Source: an uncultured Acidimicrobiales bacterium (GTDB lineage Bacteria; Actinomycetota; Acidimicrobiia; Acidimicrobiales; SZUA-35). From it: 64,000 bases of DNA. Positions 24,262 to 32,911 of this stretch are shown here, piece after piece. Under the pieces are notes generated by a model. That model did no database searches and was not told the DNA's origin. It saw only the letters and a list, made by a program, of their open reading frames with translations. Every line of letters begins with the position of its first letter. The first letter of the stretch is position 1. The stretch spans positions 27,813 through 91,812 of the forward strand of contig CALKTH010000075.1 in NCBI GenBank assembly GCA_937997485.1, read 5' to 3'. The translations under genes were made by a program, and so were the position numbers.

Positions 24262-25425
24262 CTAGCGAGTCTGGCGGCGACGACCATGAGAAGCCAATGC
24301 GCTCAAAAACTCCTCGGCCGTCTCTTTGGCCGCCAGGGCAGACCGCATGACGTCGGCTTGTGACGGCGGCACCATGCCGCCGATCGGCGGATCACGATCC
24401 AGGTTCGTGGGGAAGGGGTAGCCCTCCGCCGTGGCTGCGATCAGCGCATCGAGAGCTGCTGGTGAGGCGCCGTCTTCCTGCATTCCCAACAGCTCGGGAT
24501 AGATCGCCTCGCACATCGCCGTTCGGTCGATGTTCTCCAACAAGCGGCCGAATCCGGAACTGATCTGCAGCAGGTTGGCGATACGGCGGACGTCGGCCGT
24601 TTGATTCGTACCAGCCGCGTGGAACAGCGCCGGATTGAAGAAAACGGCGTCGCCGGCCTGGAGCGAGGGCTGTACGTGGTGCTCTGCGAAGTACGCCTTG
24701 AAGTCCTCGCGCCGCCAGGCGAGGTAGCCGGCCTCGAACCGCTGTGAGTTTGGCAGGTACGTGGTGGGGCCGGTCTCGACGGGCATGTCGCAGTGAGCCA
24801 CCGCTCCCTGCAGGGTCAGCACGGGAGACAGCCGGTGTACGTGGCGGGGGAAACGCTCGGCCTGTTCGTCCGACAGGAACCCGAGGTGGTAATCGCGATG
24901 CGGTTGCTGAGCCTCTCCACCGGGGTTCACGACGTTGACCTGCGACGAGATCTGATACCAGGGCCCGAGCCAGGCCTCGCACGCCAGAGCGATCATGTCG
25001 CTCTGGTAGTACTCAGCGAAGACAGTGGGAGAGCGCAACGCCACCTTCTCCAGAGCGTTCCACACTCGATCGTTCGCCCCCGCCTTGGCGAAGTGATCGG
25101 CCGCCTGAGCTCCCGCTGACCGCTGCTCGTCGATGATCTCGAAGAACTGCTCGCTCATCGCCTCCACGGCCGCGGGCTGAACAGCACCTCGAATCACGAT
25201 CACGCCGGGCCCAGCGTCCAGCACATGTGAGATCTCGGCGAGCACCGCCGTTCGATCCTCGGCGGCAGCAGCCCGGAGCGAGTCGGCATCGTAGACGACC
25301 GTGCGGTGTTCAACCGAAGCGGCAAACCGGAAGTGCTCCAGTTCCACCGGTTCGGAACACAACTCGACGAAGGCGGCGAGATCAGCAGATTCGGAGGTCA
25401 GCCAGTGCGTTGGGAGAGCGGGCAT
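24262..25425 (-). CDS. phytanoyl-CoA dioxygenase (PhyH) family protein
   Basis: A 387-residue Fe(II)/2OG oxygenase read from the ATG at 25425. The iron-binding HRDYHLG motif (HxD) and the distal His of FNPALFHAAGTN are present, followed by an Arg in VRRIANLLQ for oxoglutarate. Residues before about 85 are a family-specific N-terminal region. The protein is longer than typical PhyH proteins (about 290 residues). It is the first gene of a two-gene operon with an MFS transporter and has a 12-bp palindrome 10 bases before its start. Substrate unknown. Confidence 0.8.
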   Translation of the reverse strand: MPALPTHWLTSESADLAAFVELCSEPVELEHFRFAASVEHRTVVYDADSLRAAAAEDRTAVLAEISHVLDAGPGVIVIRGAVQPAAVEAMSEQFFEIIDEQRSAGAQAADHFAKAGANDRVWNALEKVALRSPTVFAEYYQSDMIALACEAWLGPWYQISSQVNVVNPGGEAQQPHRDYHLGFLSDEQAERFPRHVHRLSPVLTLQGAVAHCDMPVETGPTTYLPNSQRFEAGYLAWRREDFKAYFAEHHVQPSLQAGDAVFFNPALFHAAGTNQTADVRRIANLLQISSGFGRLLENIDRTAMCEAIYPELLGMQEDGASPAALDALIAATAEGYPFPTNLDRDPPIGGMVPPSQADVMRSALAAKETAEEFLSALASHGRRRQTR

Positions 25426-25435
25426 TGACCAAGAA

Positions 25436-25447
25436 TAGAGCGCTCTA
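25436..25447. promoter_or_regulatory. 12-bp palindromic operator candidate
   Basis: TAGAGCGCTCTA is a perfect palindrome 11 bases upstream of the PhyH start codon. A second palindrome, AACCGGTT, lies at 25459-25466. Position and symmetry suggest a TetR- or GntR-type operator for the PhyH/MFS operon; no regulator gene is adjacent. Confidence 0.5.
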
Positions 25448-25505
25448 ATTTTGGCCGCAACCGGTTGTTTCCGGTTCCCGAACACGCAGTCACGCGCCTC
25501 GGCGT

Positions 25506-26102
25506 TCAGCTGCGCGTTTCGAGTTGGGAGAGAAAGGCCAGGATCCGAGCCAGTGCTTGGCCCGCTGCATCGGGGTCGAAGGTGGCCAGGCTCGAGTCAA
25601 TAAAGAGATGATGGTCGCCCGGGTACACGAACAGGCTGCCGACCTCTTCGTCGTCGATGGCTTCGACGAGCGCACGGGCTGTCTCCAGGTCACCCTCGCC
25701 AGCGAAGAACGGATCGTCGCTCATCCCGTGAATCTGCACGGGCAGACCAGCCGGCCACTCGTCGCCGAACGCAGATGGCGGGACGCACCCTTCAAGGAGG
25801 ACGACGCCGACTGCGCCGGTCCGGTTCTGGGCCAAGGACTGAGCCGGCAACACGCCGACCGACACGCCGGCGAAGACAAGATTCGCTGGCAGATCCTGGA
25901 CGAAGGCCGACGCCCGTTCGAGGACGACAGGGATGCCGATCGAGTCAACGTGAGCGACTCCCTCTTCGATTGACTCGAAGTGCTGGCCCTCGAAGAGGTC
26001 GGGGACGTGCACTCGACGTCCAGCCCGCTCGAGTTGTTCACCCAGCGCAACCATTCCATCGGTTCGACCCATCACGTGGTGGAAGAGCACGACATCAGCC
26101 AT
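25506..26102 (-). CDS. dienelactone hydrolase family protein
   Basis: A 198-residue alpha/beta hydrolase read from the ATG at 26102. The nucleophile elbow is GVSVG with Ser81, where classical dienelactone hydrolases have Cys. Asp129 (SDDPFF) and His164/165 (GDHHLF) complete the triad. The N-terminal VVLFHHVMGRTDGM and VPDLFEG are typical of the DLH family. It may hydrolyse a lactone or ester; substrate unknown. The cluster around it is on the same strand. Confidence 0.83.
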   Translation of the reverse strand: MADVVLFHHVMGRTDGMVALGEQLERAGRRVHVPDLFEGQHFESIEEGVAHVDSIGIPVVLERASAFVQDLPANLVFAGVSVGVLPAQSLAQNRTGAVGVVLLEGCVPPSAFGDEWPAGLPVQIHGMSDDPFFAGEGDLETARALVEAIDDEEVGSLFVYPGDHHLFIDSSLATFDPDAAGQALARILAFLSQLETRS

Positions 26103-26174
26103 CGCCTCAGTCTTCCAAGTTTGGGTCGACGCCGCCGGAGTACGGACCACTGTGCACCAAACGGCGCAGCGAGA

Positions 26175-26723
26175 TCACGCCAGCTGAGGGGAAACGACGA
26201 GGTAGCCGTCGATCTCTGCGAGCAACCCCGAGGACGGTCGCTCCGGGAGCGAATGACCGAGGTCTCGACTCCGCACCTCACCGATCCACTGGGCGTGCTG
26301 ATACTCGTGATTCGCCACGGCGACGATCAGCGTTCGGGCAATCACGTCCAACTGTGCCGGGGCGCCAACCGCCCCGTCAGCGATGTTGCCGATACGGATG
26401 CGAAGTCGCTCGGCCACCGCCGCTCGATAGGCGCCGAGGCGGGCGAGATCGGGAAGCACGCCTCGGTCGGGCTCAGCCGTCGCTCCGTCCATGAGGCCAT
26501 CGAGGCCGGGATCCGGGCTTGGCTCGGCGGCCGTGAGATTGCGAACCATGAAATGAGCGACCGCTGCTTGATGCCCGAGGTGCCAGCCGATCGCACTGGA
26601 GTTCTCCTCGGGCCGCCAGTGCACCTCGCTCTCGGAGAGGTCGCTCCACAACGAGTCCGTGTAGGAGATCGCTCGTTCGTACTCCTGCATCAGATCGGGA
26701 ATCCCGGGCAGCGATGAGGTCAT
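26175..26723 (-). CDS. DinB-like four-helix metalloprotein
   Basis: A 182-residue protein with an ATG start overlapping the stop of the amine-oxidase gene (ATGA). The motifs IGWHLGHQAAVAHFMVRNL and NHEYQHAQWIGEVR supply the histidines of the DinB/DUF664 metal site. Such proteins are often thiol-dependent S-transferases (bacillithiol or mycothiol). The coupling to an FAD amine oxidase suggests a joint pathway, but the chemistry is unknown. Confidence 0.78.
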   Translation of the reverse strand: MTSSLPGIPDLMQEYERAISYTDSLWSDLSESEVHWRPEENSSAIGWHLGHQAAVAHFMVRNLTAAEPSPDPGLDGLMDGATAEPDRGVLPDLARLGAYRAAVAERLRIRIGNIADGAVGAPAQLDVIARTLIVAVANHEYQHAQWIGEVRSRDLGHSLPERPSSGLLAEIDGYLVVSPQLA

Positions 26724-27841
26724 GACATCTGCTCCTGTGTTGTGGCGGGCCTTCGTGCCGCAAGTATCTCGGACACGACTCGCTCGGCGGCGGCCAACGC
26801 TCCTTCGATGTGGCCCGGGTTCTCCGATGACGTTTCGGTCGAGGACCAGTGCAGGCCGAGGTCGGCCGTGTGACTGAATCCCACATGGCCGTAGGTGCGG
26901 TAGTTGTTGAGTCGCTCCGCTCCCGGTGGCGATGTGTAGGGCTCGGCGAGCCAGTCAGCAATGTGGATCTCGGTCGGCCGACCCGCCTCAGGCCCAAAGA
27001 GCCGGACCAGCTGGTCCACAATCGCCTCGTTGGTCAGCTCTCCCACTCCCACTGGCTGGCTTGGGGCGAATCCGAAGAGCGCTGCGGGCGCCCCGTCGGG
27101 CCCGCTCATGTCGTGGATCTCGCGCAGCGGGCCGATGTGGCTCATCGCAGAACCGGCGAGACCGAGGTTCCGCCAGAACGGTGCCGGATAGACCGCCACG
27201 ACCTTTTGCATGCCACCCATCCAGACCGGGGTTGCCGCGGCCAACTGACTCATTGGTTCAGGCAGTGGCGGCTTGAACGCAAAGCTCGAGATGGCGAGCG
27301 CAGGCGGCAAGGCCAGCACCACGTGATCAGTCACGAACGCCGACCCGTCGCGAGTCCGCACGGTATGGCGTCGGGTGTTCGACCCATCTGTGCTGGTTTG
27401 GACAGCAGCGACTGGAGCGTCCAGAAGCACGACGCCGTCGGGCAGGTGGTCAGCGAGTCCTTCGGAGAGCGAGCGGGCGCCGTCGGAGAACCGGAACGAG
27501 ACGCTGTCGATCGGATTGCCGTCGAGCCGCGTCGCCGAAGCATCCTGGTTCCCCACCGGAGGCTCACCAAGCGGGCCGTCATACATGGCATCACCGCTCA
27601 TGGCGTGAGGGTGTACGGGAACACCAAGTCGGGCGACAAGCGCAGCGACCCGGTCCTCGCCCGGCCAAAACCACGAGGCCCCAAGATCGAAAGACCCGAG
27701 GGCAGAGTTCGCCGTCCGCAATCGACCGCCGACCTCACTGCGGGCCTCGAGCACGATCACGCTGAGCCCGTGCTCCAGGAGCGCCGACGCAACGGACAGG
27801 CCGGAGATTCCCGCCCCTACGACCACCACGTCTCGTTCCAT
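26720..27841 (-). CDS. FAD-dependent amine oxidase/oxidoreductase
   Basis: A 373-residue flavoprotein read from the ATG at 27841; the frame is open to 28177, but that part covers a terminator and another gene. The dinucleotide-binding motif VVVVGAGISGLSVASALLEHG and EARSEVGGRLRT define the monoamine-oxidase/renalase-like fold. The C-terminus has HWSSTETSSENPGHIEGALAAAERV, the usual FAD contact. It probably oxidises an amine or unsaturated ring compound. It overlaps the DinB-like gene by four bases. A hairpin made of tandem repeats lies at the start codon. Confidence 0.85.
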   Translation of the reverse strand: MERDVVVVGAGISGLSVASALLEHGLSVIVLEARSEVGGRLRTANSALGSFDLGASWFWPGEDRVAALVARLGVPVHPHAMSGDAMYDGPLGEPPVGNQDASATRLDGNPIDSVSFRFSDGARSLSEGLADHLPDGVVLLDAPVAAVQTSTDGSNTRRHTVRTRDGSAFVTDHVVLALPPALAISSFAFKPPLPEPMSQLAAATPVWMGGMQKVVAVYPAPFWRNLGLAGSAMSHIGPLREIHDMSGPDGAPAALFGFAPSQPVGVGELTNEAIVDQLVRLFGPEAGRPTEIHIADWLAEPYTSPPGAERLNNYRTYGHVGFSHTADLGLHWSSTETSSENPGHIEGALAAAERVVSEILAARRPATTQEQMS

Positions 27842-27843
27842 TC

Positions 27844-27897
27844 CGGAGAGTCTAGCAACAAATAGACTCTCCGAAAGACTCTCCGAAAGACGCTCCG
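27844..27897 (-). promoter_or_regulatory. three tandem 12-base repeats plus complementary arm just before the amine-oxidase start
   Basis: On the mRNA strand the leader carries CGGAGMGTCT three times with 12-base period (27897-27888, 27885-27876, 27873-27864), followed by the complement AGACTCTCCG (27853-27844) just before the ATG at 27841. The nearest repeat and the complement form a perfect 11-bp hairpin (arms 27863-27873 and 27844-27854, 8-base loop). Each copy can pair with the same arm, so mutually exclusive hairpins are possible. It probably modulates translation initiation. Confidence 0.55.
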
Positions 27898-27931
27898 CCC
27901 AAAGCCACGCCCGCACCCACATCCCAGCACC

Positions 27932-27981
27932 CTCGTGGCACCGTTGAGTGACGCCAGAACGACAACGAACGGTGCCACGAG
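27932..27981. terminator. 14-bp hairpin between lipoprotein and amine-oxidase genes
   Basis: Perfect 14-base arms CTCGTGGCACCGTT (27932-27945) and AACGGTGCCACGAG (27968-27981) enclose 22 bases. An outer CCACGCCC/GGGGCGTGG pairing may extend the stem. It lies 31 bases after the stop of the lipoprotein gene on the minus strand and is its likely terminator. Confidence 0.55.
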
Positions 27982-28011
27982 AGGGGCGTGGGTGGCGGGT
28001 GGGGCGACGGG

Positions 28012-28641
28012 TCAGCTGGAGAGAGCGAACGCCCCGATCACGTCGCCCCCGCTGCCGGTACCGAACACCTCGACCCGAGCAGGGAGCGCGTCCGGCACCG
28101 GAACGTCCCAGCCCGTTTGCGGGCTTCCGGAAAGCTCTTGTGAGCCGAGCTGCTCGCCGGTCTCGGCGTTGAACCACGTCAGGGTGAAATCGAAGTCAAC
28201 CGGGAACAGCAGCGTGATCGGCCCCTCACCGGGCAGACCAGGCAGCGGATCCGGCGCAAAGCCATCGGCACAGATGCCGTCGTCTCCCTGAGGCGGCGAC
28301 CAGCACCAGCTGAAGGGTTCAACGTCGAGTGCGATGTCACCCCGGGCGAAGGTCAAGACCGGCGGTTCAGAACTCGACGGATCGAACGCTGGCGTGCGAT
28401 CGTCACCATCGGCCCCGTCACCACCGTTCCCATCGCCGCCGCTCCCGTCCTCTCCACCGTTCTCGCCCTGCTGAGTCGTTGCCGTGTCGCCGTCGGCATC
28501 ATCGCTGCCGATCTGTTCCTCGACGAACGAGCAGGCCCCGAGCGCAAAGATCACGGCCATGAGGGCGGCGACCAACGATCGCTGGGAACGGTCGCGAGCA
28601 GAAGCGGAGGGACGAACAACGGTGCGATGAGAGCGGCGCAT
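28012..28641 (-). CDS. secreted lipoprotein
   Basis: A 209-residue protein read from the ATG at 28641. A basic N-terminus is followed by a hydrophobic core and lipobox ALGAC with Cys37 as the lipidation site, then a long Gly/Asp/Glu-rich linker (about 43-80). The outer domain (about 90-209) has beta-strand character and the GEGPITLLFPVDFDFTLTWF pattern. No enzymatic motif is recognised. It diverges from a beta-propeller-like gene whose start is only 23 bases away if the GTG at 28665 is used. Confidence 0.7.
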   Translation of the reverse strand: MRRSHRTVVRPSASARDRSQRSLVAALMAVIFALGACSFVEEQIGSDDADGDTATTQQGENGGEDGSGGDGNGGDGADGDDRTPAFDPSSSEPPVLTFARGDIALDVEPFSWCWSPPQGDDGICADGFAPDPLPGLPGEGPITLLFPVDFDFTLTWFNAETGEQLGSQELSGSPQTGWDVPVPDALPARVEVFGTGSGGDVIGAFALSS

Positions 28642-28664
28642 GGGCAGGATCGTAGGCTCTGCAA

Positions 28665-29678
28665 GTGGCTCAGAACCTCCGACGTCAAGCGATTCCTGCA
28701 GCGATGAACGAGGCGTCCGCTCTCCTTGGCGTTGAGACGGCGCTCCCGGGGACCGCAGAGCCAGCACAGGCGTGGTGGGTTGCCCATGACGAGGCCGAGG
28801 GAACCGAACTGGTGTCCGTTCTGATTGAGGAGCCAGGGGGCGTGTGGAGTGTTCGAGACGTGGCCCTGCACGGCAGCGCTCGAAGCACCGCGAGCCCAGA
28901 GGACATGACCGATGCCGAAGCCTTGGCTCGCACCGGTGACTACGTGGTTGTCTTCGGGTCGGGCTTTCTCGACGGAAGAGGTCGGCTCGATGGTCGCCGA
29001 TCGTTCGTTTCCCGCTTCCGCGAAGACGCGGTCGTTTTTGAACGAGACGGAAAACACAAGGCCCTGAGCGTCGAGGCGGACCAACTCGATCTCGGATCGT
29101 CGTTGCGAGTCGCATTCCGAGATGCTCGAGCGCTTCAGGGGCTCGAGCTGCTCGCCGTGACCGATGCCGTCGCCCGCGAGATGACAAAGGCAGACGAAGA
29201 CGGCCTCGTGCCTCTCAATGTCGAGGGTGCGGCCTGCCTCGGCGACGACCTCCTGCTCGGACTGCGATGGCCCGTCCATGCGAGCGGCAATCCCTTCATC
29301 GTCAACCTGAGGGGCGGCGCGTCGTGGCTTCGCTCCCCCGACCTGACCACAGACGGCCTCACCGACCTCTCGATGACAGTCGACGTGGCGCCGACGAGCG
29401 GCAGCCAGCGACGCCCCAATGGCGTTCGCGGCATGACCTCAGACGCCGAAGGCGACCTCCACCTGATCGTCGGGTCGACCGAACGAGATCTCGTCGACCA
29501 CAAGACCAAGCGCTCCGGATTCGTCCACGTTCAATGGGATCGACGGTCGAACGAAGCGGCGCAGATCGTGGAGACCTTCGAGGGGTATCGCCGGGTCGAG
29601 GGCATCGCCCGACGCAACGACGGATGGATCTACGCCCTCGACGACGAGGATGCAGTGGTGGTCCTCACGAAGGACTGA
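28665..29678 (+). CDS. hypothetical protein, possible beta-propeller (DUF3616-like)
   Basis: A 337-residue soluble protein. Repeating strands such as AWWVAHDEAEG, ACLGDDLLLGLRWPV, GVRGMTSDAEGDLHLIVGS and VEGIARRNDGWIYALDDED suggest a beta-propeller of the DUF3616 type. No signal peptide or catalytic motif is seen. The start is either the GTG at 28665 or the ATG at 28704. The second would leave more room (62 bases) for two divergent promoters. Function unknown. Confidence 0.6.
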   Translation: MAQNLRRQAIPAAMNEASALLGVETALPGTAEPAQAWWVAHDEAEGTELVSVLIEEPGGVWSVRDVALHGSARSTASPEDMTDAEALARTGDYVVVFGSGFLDGRGRLDGRRSFVSRFREDAVVFERDGKHKALSVEADQLDLGSSLRVAFRDARALQGLELLAVTDAVAREMTKADEDGLVPLNVEGAACLGDDLLLGLRWPVHASGNPFIVNLRGGASWLRSPDLTTDGLTDLSMTVDVAPTSGSQRRPNGVRGMTSDAEGDLHLIVGSTERDLVDHKTKRSGFVHVQWDRRSNEAAQIVETFEGYRRVEGIARRNDGWIYALDDEDAVVVLTKD

Positions 29679-29756
29679 AGCATGCGGGACTGAGGCGCGC
29701 ACGACTGAAACACACAGGAATGAGGACGCCGTGGCCAACCCCATGTCCCCGCGTTG

Positions 29757-30056
29757 TTAGGCCACGACCGGCTCGAGGAGGCCCAAGCGCCACCGAATCG
29801 CCCATGTCGCCGTCAGCATCACTGCGTTGAGGGAAGCCAGCAGCTGAGCGTGTTGCAGCACACGCTCCCGCCCAAACACACGGAGAGCAATCGTCATCAG
29901 CAGGAGTTCGACCGCGAACACACCCGTCAGCGGGTGCATCTGCCACGACAGATCGAAGTCACCGCGAACAGCGGCAACGACCGAACGGCTCAGCCCACAG
30001 CCGGGGCAGGCGTGGCCGGTGCAGAACCGAATCGGGCAGAGAACCGGACCGTCCAC
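29757..30056 (-). CDS. DUF2752 family membrane protein
   Basis: A 99-residue protein with a GTG start. The CPIRFCTGHACPGCGLSRSV motif (about 7-26), with its four cysteines, followed by two hydrophobic helices, is the DUF2752 signature. The family is found in many actinobacteria and its function is unknown; the CxxCG motif hints at metal binding. It starts 3 bases after the stop of the DUF2510 gene, so the two form an operon. Confidence 0.8.
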   Translation of the reverse strand: MDGPVLCPIRFCTGHACPGCGLSRSVVAAVRGDFDLSWQMHPLTGVFAVELLLMTIALRVFGRERVLQHAQLLASLNAVMLTATWAIRWRLGLLEPVVA

Positions 30057-30059
30057 GAT

Positions 30060-30452
30060 TCAGAGCGCCGCCAAAACGGCGATGATCCACACGACGACAA
30101 CGAGAACGAGCAGGCCCGTGCCGATCATTCCGATGATGCGGCCAGCGTTCGCCGTGCCTCGGTTGTTGGGGTCTCGACGGCCGGCGTCGATGGCCACGAT
30201 CTCGTCGTGACCCAGCTTCCAGGCCACCGGCCAGAGCAGCCCACAACACAGAAGGGCAGCGAGGCTCAGCAGGAGAGCAAGCAGCGCCTGGCTCGACTCG
30301 GCATACGCCTGGCCGAAACCTCCGGTCATTCCAGGGCTGAATCCCGCAGCGGGCTGCACCACCGGCTGCGGACCGCCCTGCCACGTCTCACCGTCCCAAT
30401 AACGATTCGTGCCGGGCGGATCACCCTCGGCGTAGTACCAACCTGGCGGCAT
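30060..30452 (-). CDS. DUF2510/DUF4190-type membrane protein
   Basis: A 130-residue protein read from the ATG at 30452, which has GGTGAG upstream at good spacing; earlier GTG starts only add unrelated residues. The N-terminus is the DUF2510 motif PPGWYYAEGDPPGTNRYWDG...W. Two transmembrane helices follow (LLALLLSLAALLCCGLLWPV and IGMIGTGLLVLVVVVWIIAV) in a DUF4190-like arrangement. The role is unknown. It is the first gene of an operon with the DUF2752 protein. Confidence 0.8.
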   Translation of the reverse strand: MPPGWYYAEGDPPGTNRYWDGETWQGGPQPVVQPAAGFSPGMTGGFGQAYAESSQALLALLLSLAALLCCGLLWPVAWKLGHDEIVAIDAGRRDPNNRGTANAGRIIGMIGTGLLVLVVVVWIIAVLAAL

Positions 30453-30565
30453 GAGATTGCTCACCGACGAATCATCGCACGCTGCACCGCACCGGTGGGT
30501 GAAACCATGAGTCAGATCGCCCAATACTCTTCAGGTCCCCGTCTTCTTCTGCCGATGACGAGAGG

Positions 30566-31414
30566 ATGCTGAAGAACGCCACCGGAGCTGCCCTCGCCAC
30601 AATCTTTGCTGCCTCGGCGCTGTTCTCTGTCCCTGCTGTTGCGCAGGACACGGTCACCGATCAGGGCAGCGGCGATGCCATCGTGCAGCCGCTGACAACG
30701 TCACTTCCGGAAATCGCCGCTGGCGATGCGCAGTGGATCGCCATCAACTGGACCGCCCTCAACGCGGAGGCTCGCGAGTTCAAGGTCACCGCTGTTGGAT
30801 CCGAAGGCGTGAAGGTCGGCTACCCGGCCTTCCCCGTCGACGGATACTCGAGCGGCTACTGGGACGACACGCTTTCGGTGAACGAGACCGACTACACCGC
30901 ACTGCGGATCACGGTCACCGACGATGCCCCCGCGCAACGGTTCCTTCGTATCACGGTCCGCTATGTCTCTGACACTGGAAACCACGAGCAGGTCCTCGAT
31001 CTCCCATTCGAGGGCTCCGGCGGCGGAGGCGACAATGGTGGCGGCACCGACCCCGAACCCACGCCGGCTCCAGACATCGTTCGCTTCATCCTTGTGAACC
31101 CGCAGAACGACACCGAAGTTCGCGAACTTGTTGACGGCGACGTCATTGACCTCGACGAGGTGGGACGCAACCGCAAGATCGCGATTCGCGCCATTGCGGA
31201 GAACACCGAGAGTGTCCAGCTGACGCTCGACGGCGTGCCAACGAGCCTCGAGAATCACGAGCCCTACGCACTGTTCGGTGACGTCAACTTCGACTACCGC
31301 GGCGATCAGATGAGCATCGGCGACCACACGCTCACGGCCACGCCGTACTCGGAGGACGAACTCGGTGGCGTGCAGGGCGCAACCGAAGGCATTTCCTTCA
31401 CCGTCCAGCGCTAG
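30566..31414 (+). CDS. secreted protein of unknown function
   Basis: A 282-residue protein with an ATG start. The N-terminal MLKNATGAALATIFAASALF ending at about VAQ (residue 27) is a Sec signal peptide with an AxA-type cleavage site. Two beta-rich domains are joined by a Gly/Asp/Pro linker (about 150-165): one with SLPEIAAGDAQWIAINWTAL, the other with IAIRAIAENTESVQLTLDGV and DHTLTATPYSEDE, resembling Ig-like or choice-of-anchor domains. Probably an envelope or extracellular binding protein. Confidence 0.65.
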   Translation: MLKNATGAALATIFAASALFSVPAVAQDTVTDQGSGDAIVQPLTTSLPEIAAGDAQWIAINWTALNAEAREFKVTAVGSEGVKVGYPAFPVDGYSSGYWDDTLSVNETDYTALRITVTDDAPAQRFLRITVRYVSDTGNHEQVLDLPFEGSGGGGDNGGGTDPEPTPAPDIVRFILVNPQNDTEVRELVDGDVIDLDEVGRNRKIAIRAIAENTESVQLTLDGVPTSLENHEPYALFGDVNFDYRGDQMSIGDHTLTATPYSEDELGGVQGATEGISFTVQR

Positions 31415-31428
31415 CGCTGGCAGCTCGG

Positions 31429-32211
31429 TCAGCTCGCCGACGGCCGAAGGGCGGTCTTTCCTGACTCCGACCAGTCGGTGACGAATCGGTAGCGATCACC
31501 GCGGATGATCGTGGTGCGCCACTCAACGGGGACGCCGTCGCGCTGACCCAGGCGTTCAAGGAAGAAGGCTGCGTCTCCCTTGCGGAGGTCAAGCCGCTTG
31601 CGATCAGCAGGCGTTGGGACCAACGGCGACAGCCGCTCGCTGCCTTCGTTTGGCACCGGCGCCCCGAGTGCGGCGAGCTCTGCGTAAAGCGCCGTGTGGC
31701 TCCAGTCCACATCGAGCAATCCGACGGCTGCCGCGTGAGGAAGCCACGCCCGGTCGATGGCAAGCGGTTCGCCGCCGGCAAGCCGGAGTCTTGACAGGTA
31801 GACCAGGTCGGCGTCTTCACTCACCTCGAGACGAGACGCTGCGGCGGAGTCCTGCACAACACCCAATTCGAGCACCTCGCTGGTCTGCTCAACACCGTTG
31901 GATTCCACGCTCTGAAAGAGGCTGTACAGCGTGCCGAGCGATTGCTCGAACTCGGCTCGGTTCACTACCGTGCCCCGACCGCGTTCCCGCTTCAGCAGCC
32001 CGGTCTTATTCAAGTGACGCACTGCTTCGCGAGCCGTGTGTCTGCTGATCTGGTAGTCGTCGGTCAGGTTCTGATCCGTGGGGAAGCCATCGTCGAACTC
32101 GCCCGCATCGAGGCGTCGACGGAGATCCTGTTCGAGTTGTGCCCAGAGGGGCATCGGACTCATCCGGTCGAGCGACTCCGGACCCGTCGTGCCAGCCTTG
32201 CGATCTGTCAT
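31429..32211 (-). CDS. GntR family transcriptional regulator (HutC/UTRA type)
   Basis: A 260-residue protein read from the ATG at 32211. Residues about 20-85 form the GntR winged helix-turn-helix (PLWAQLEQDLRRRLDAGEF, LTDDYQISRHTAREAVRHL, GRGTVVNR). Residues about 105-260 form the UTRA ligand-binding domain of the HutC subfamily, with VYLSRLRLAGGEPLAIDRAW and RLGQRDGVPVEWRTT. Effector and targets are unknown. It diverges from the ICMT-like gene. Confidence 0.88.
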   Translation of the reverse strand: MTDRKAGTTGPESLDRMSPMPLWAQLEQDLRRRLDAGEFDDGFPTDQNLTDDYQISRHTAREAVRHLNKTGLLKRERGRGTVVNRAEFEQSLGTLYSLFQSVESNGVEQTSEVLELGVVQDSAAASRLEVSEDADLVYLSRLRLAGGEPLAIDRAWLPHAAAVGLLDVDWSHTALYAELAALGAPVPNEGSERLSPLVPTPADRKRLDLRKGDAAFFLERLGQRDGVPVEWRTTIIRGDRYRFVTDWSESGKTALRPSAS

Positions 32212-32356
32212 GGCGCGGCAAGGTATCAGCAGCGTCGTCGAGAAGATGTATTGCGCCATTTGTCTGGTTGTGCGCGCGACAAGAATGCGGGTGAACGTGG
32301 GGCGCCATGAGAAGGGTGAGGCCGAGACACGAGCGGCGATCTTCTAAGATGGCGTG

Positions 32357-32836
32357 ATGCGTCGCAGCACGATTGGATGGATCTTCGTGCTGGTGCAGGC
32401 GGTACTGCTCACCGCCCTCATCCTTCTACCGAGTGGCACGGCGTGGTCCGGGTCCGGTGCGGTTCGAGGCGCTGGCTTCGCTGCCATCGTGGCGGGCCTT
32501 GTGCTCATCGGCGTGGCGTCACTGCGGCTCGGATCGGCGCTGACGCCAACACCGGTCCCGACGTCTTCTGGCCAGCTTCAGACTGGCGGGCTCTATCGCT
32601 TCGTCCGCCACCCGATCTACAGCGGCGTGCTGCTCATCGTCGTTGGGCTGACGATTCGCTCAGCCTCGTTCGTGACACTGGCCGTCAGCATCGTCACGGT
32701 GATCTTCTTCGACCGCAAGGCCAACTGGGAAGAACAACAGCTGCGAAACCGCTACCCCGGCTACGACGCGTACGCCACTCGAACGCCGCGCTTCGTTCCT
32801 GGTTTCACGCCCCGCCGCCGCCCAGACGGCATCTGA
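32357..32836 (+). CDS. isoprenylcysteine carboxyl methyltransferase-like membrane protein
   Basis: A 159-residue membrane protein; the ATG at 32357 is used, with a GTG directly before it. Three to four hydrophobic segments precede the motif GGLYRFVRHPIYSGVLLIV (about 91-109) and the C-terminal KANWEEQQLRNRYPGYDAYATRT, the ICMT/PEMT SAM-binding signature. Bacterial members methylate lipids or small molecules rather than prenyl proteins. Substrate unknown. Confidence 0.82.
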   Translation: MRRSTIGWIFVLVQAVLLTALILLPSGTAWSGSGAVRGAGFAAIVAGLVLIGVASLRLGSALTPTPVPTSSGQLQTGGLYRFVRHPIYSGVLLIVVGLTIRSASFVTLAVSIVTVIFFDRKANWEEQQLRNRYPGYDAYATRTPRFVPGFTPRRRPDGI

Positions 32837-32911
32837 CGCCTTACCCCGACGACCTCACCGCGCAAACCACCGAGCAAGCTGGCCAAGCGAGAGCCGACCG
32901 GCCAGCGGCGC

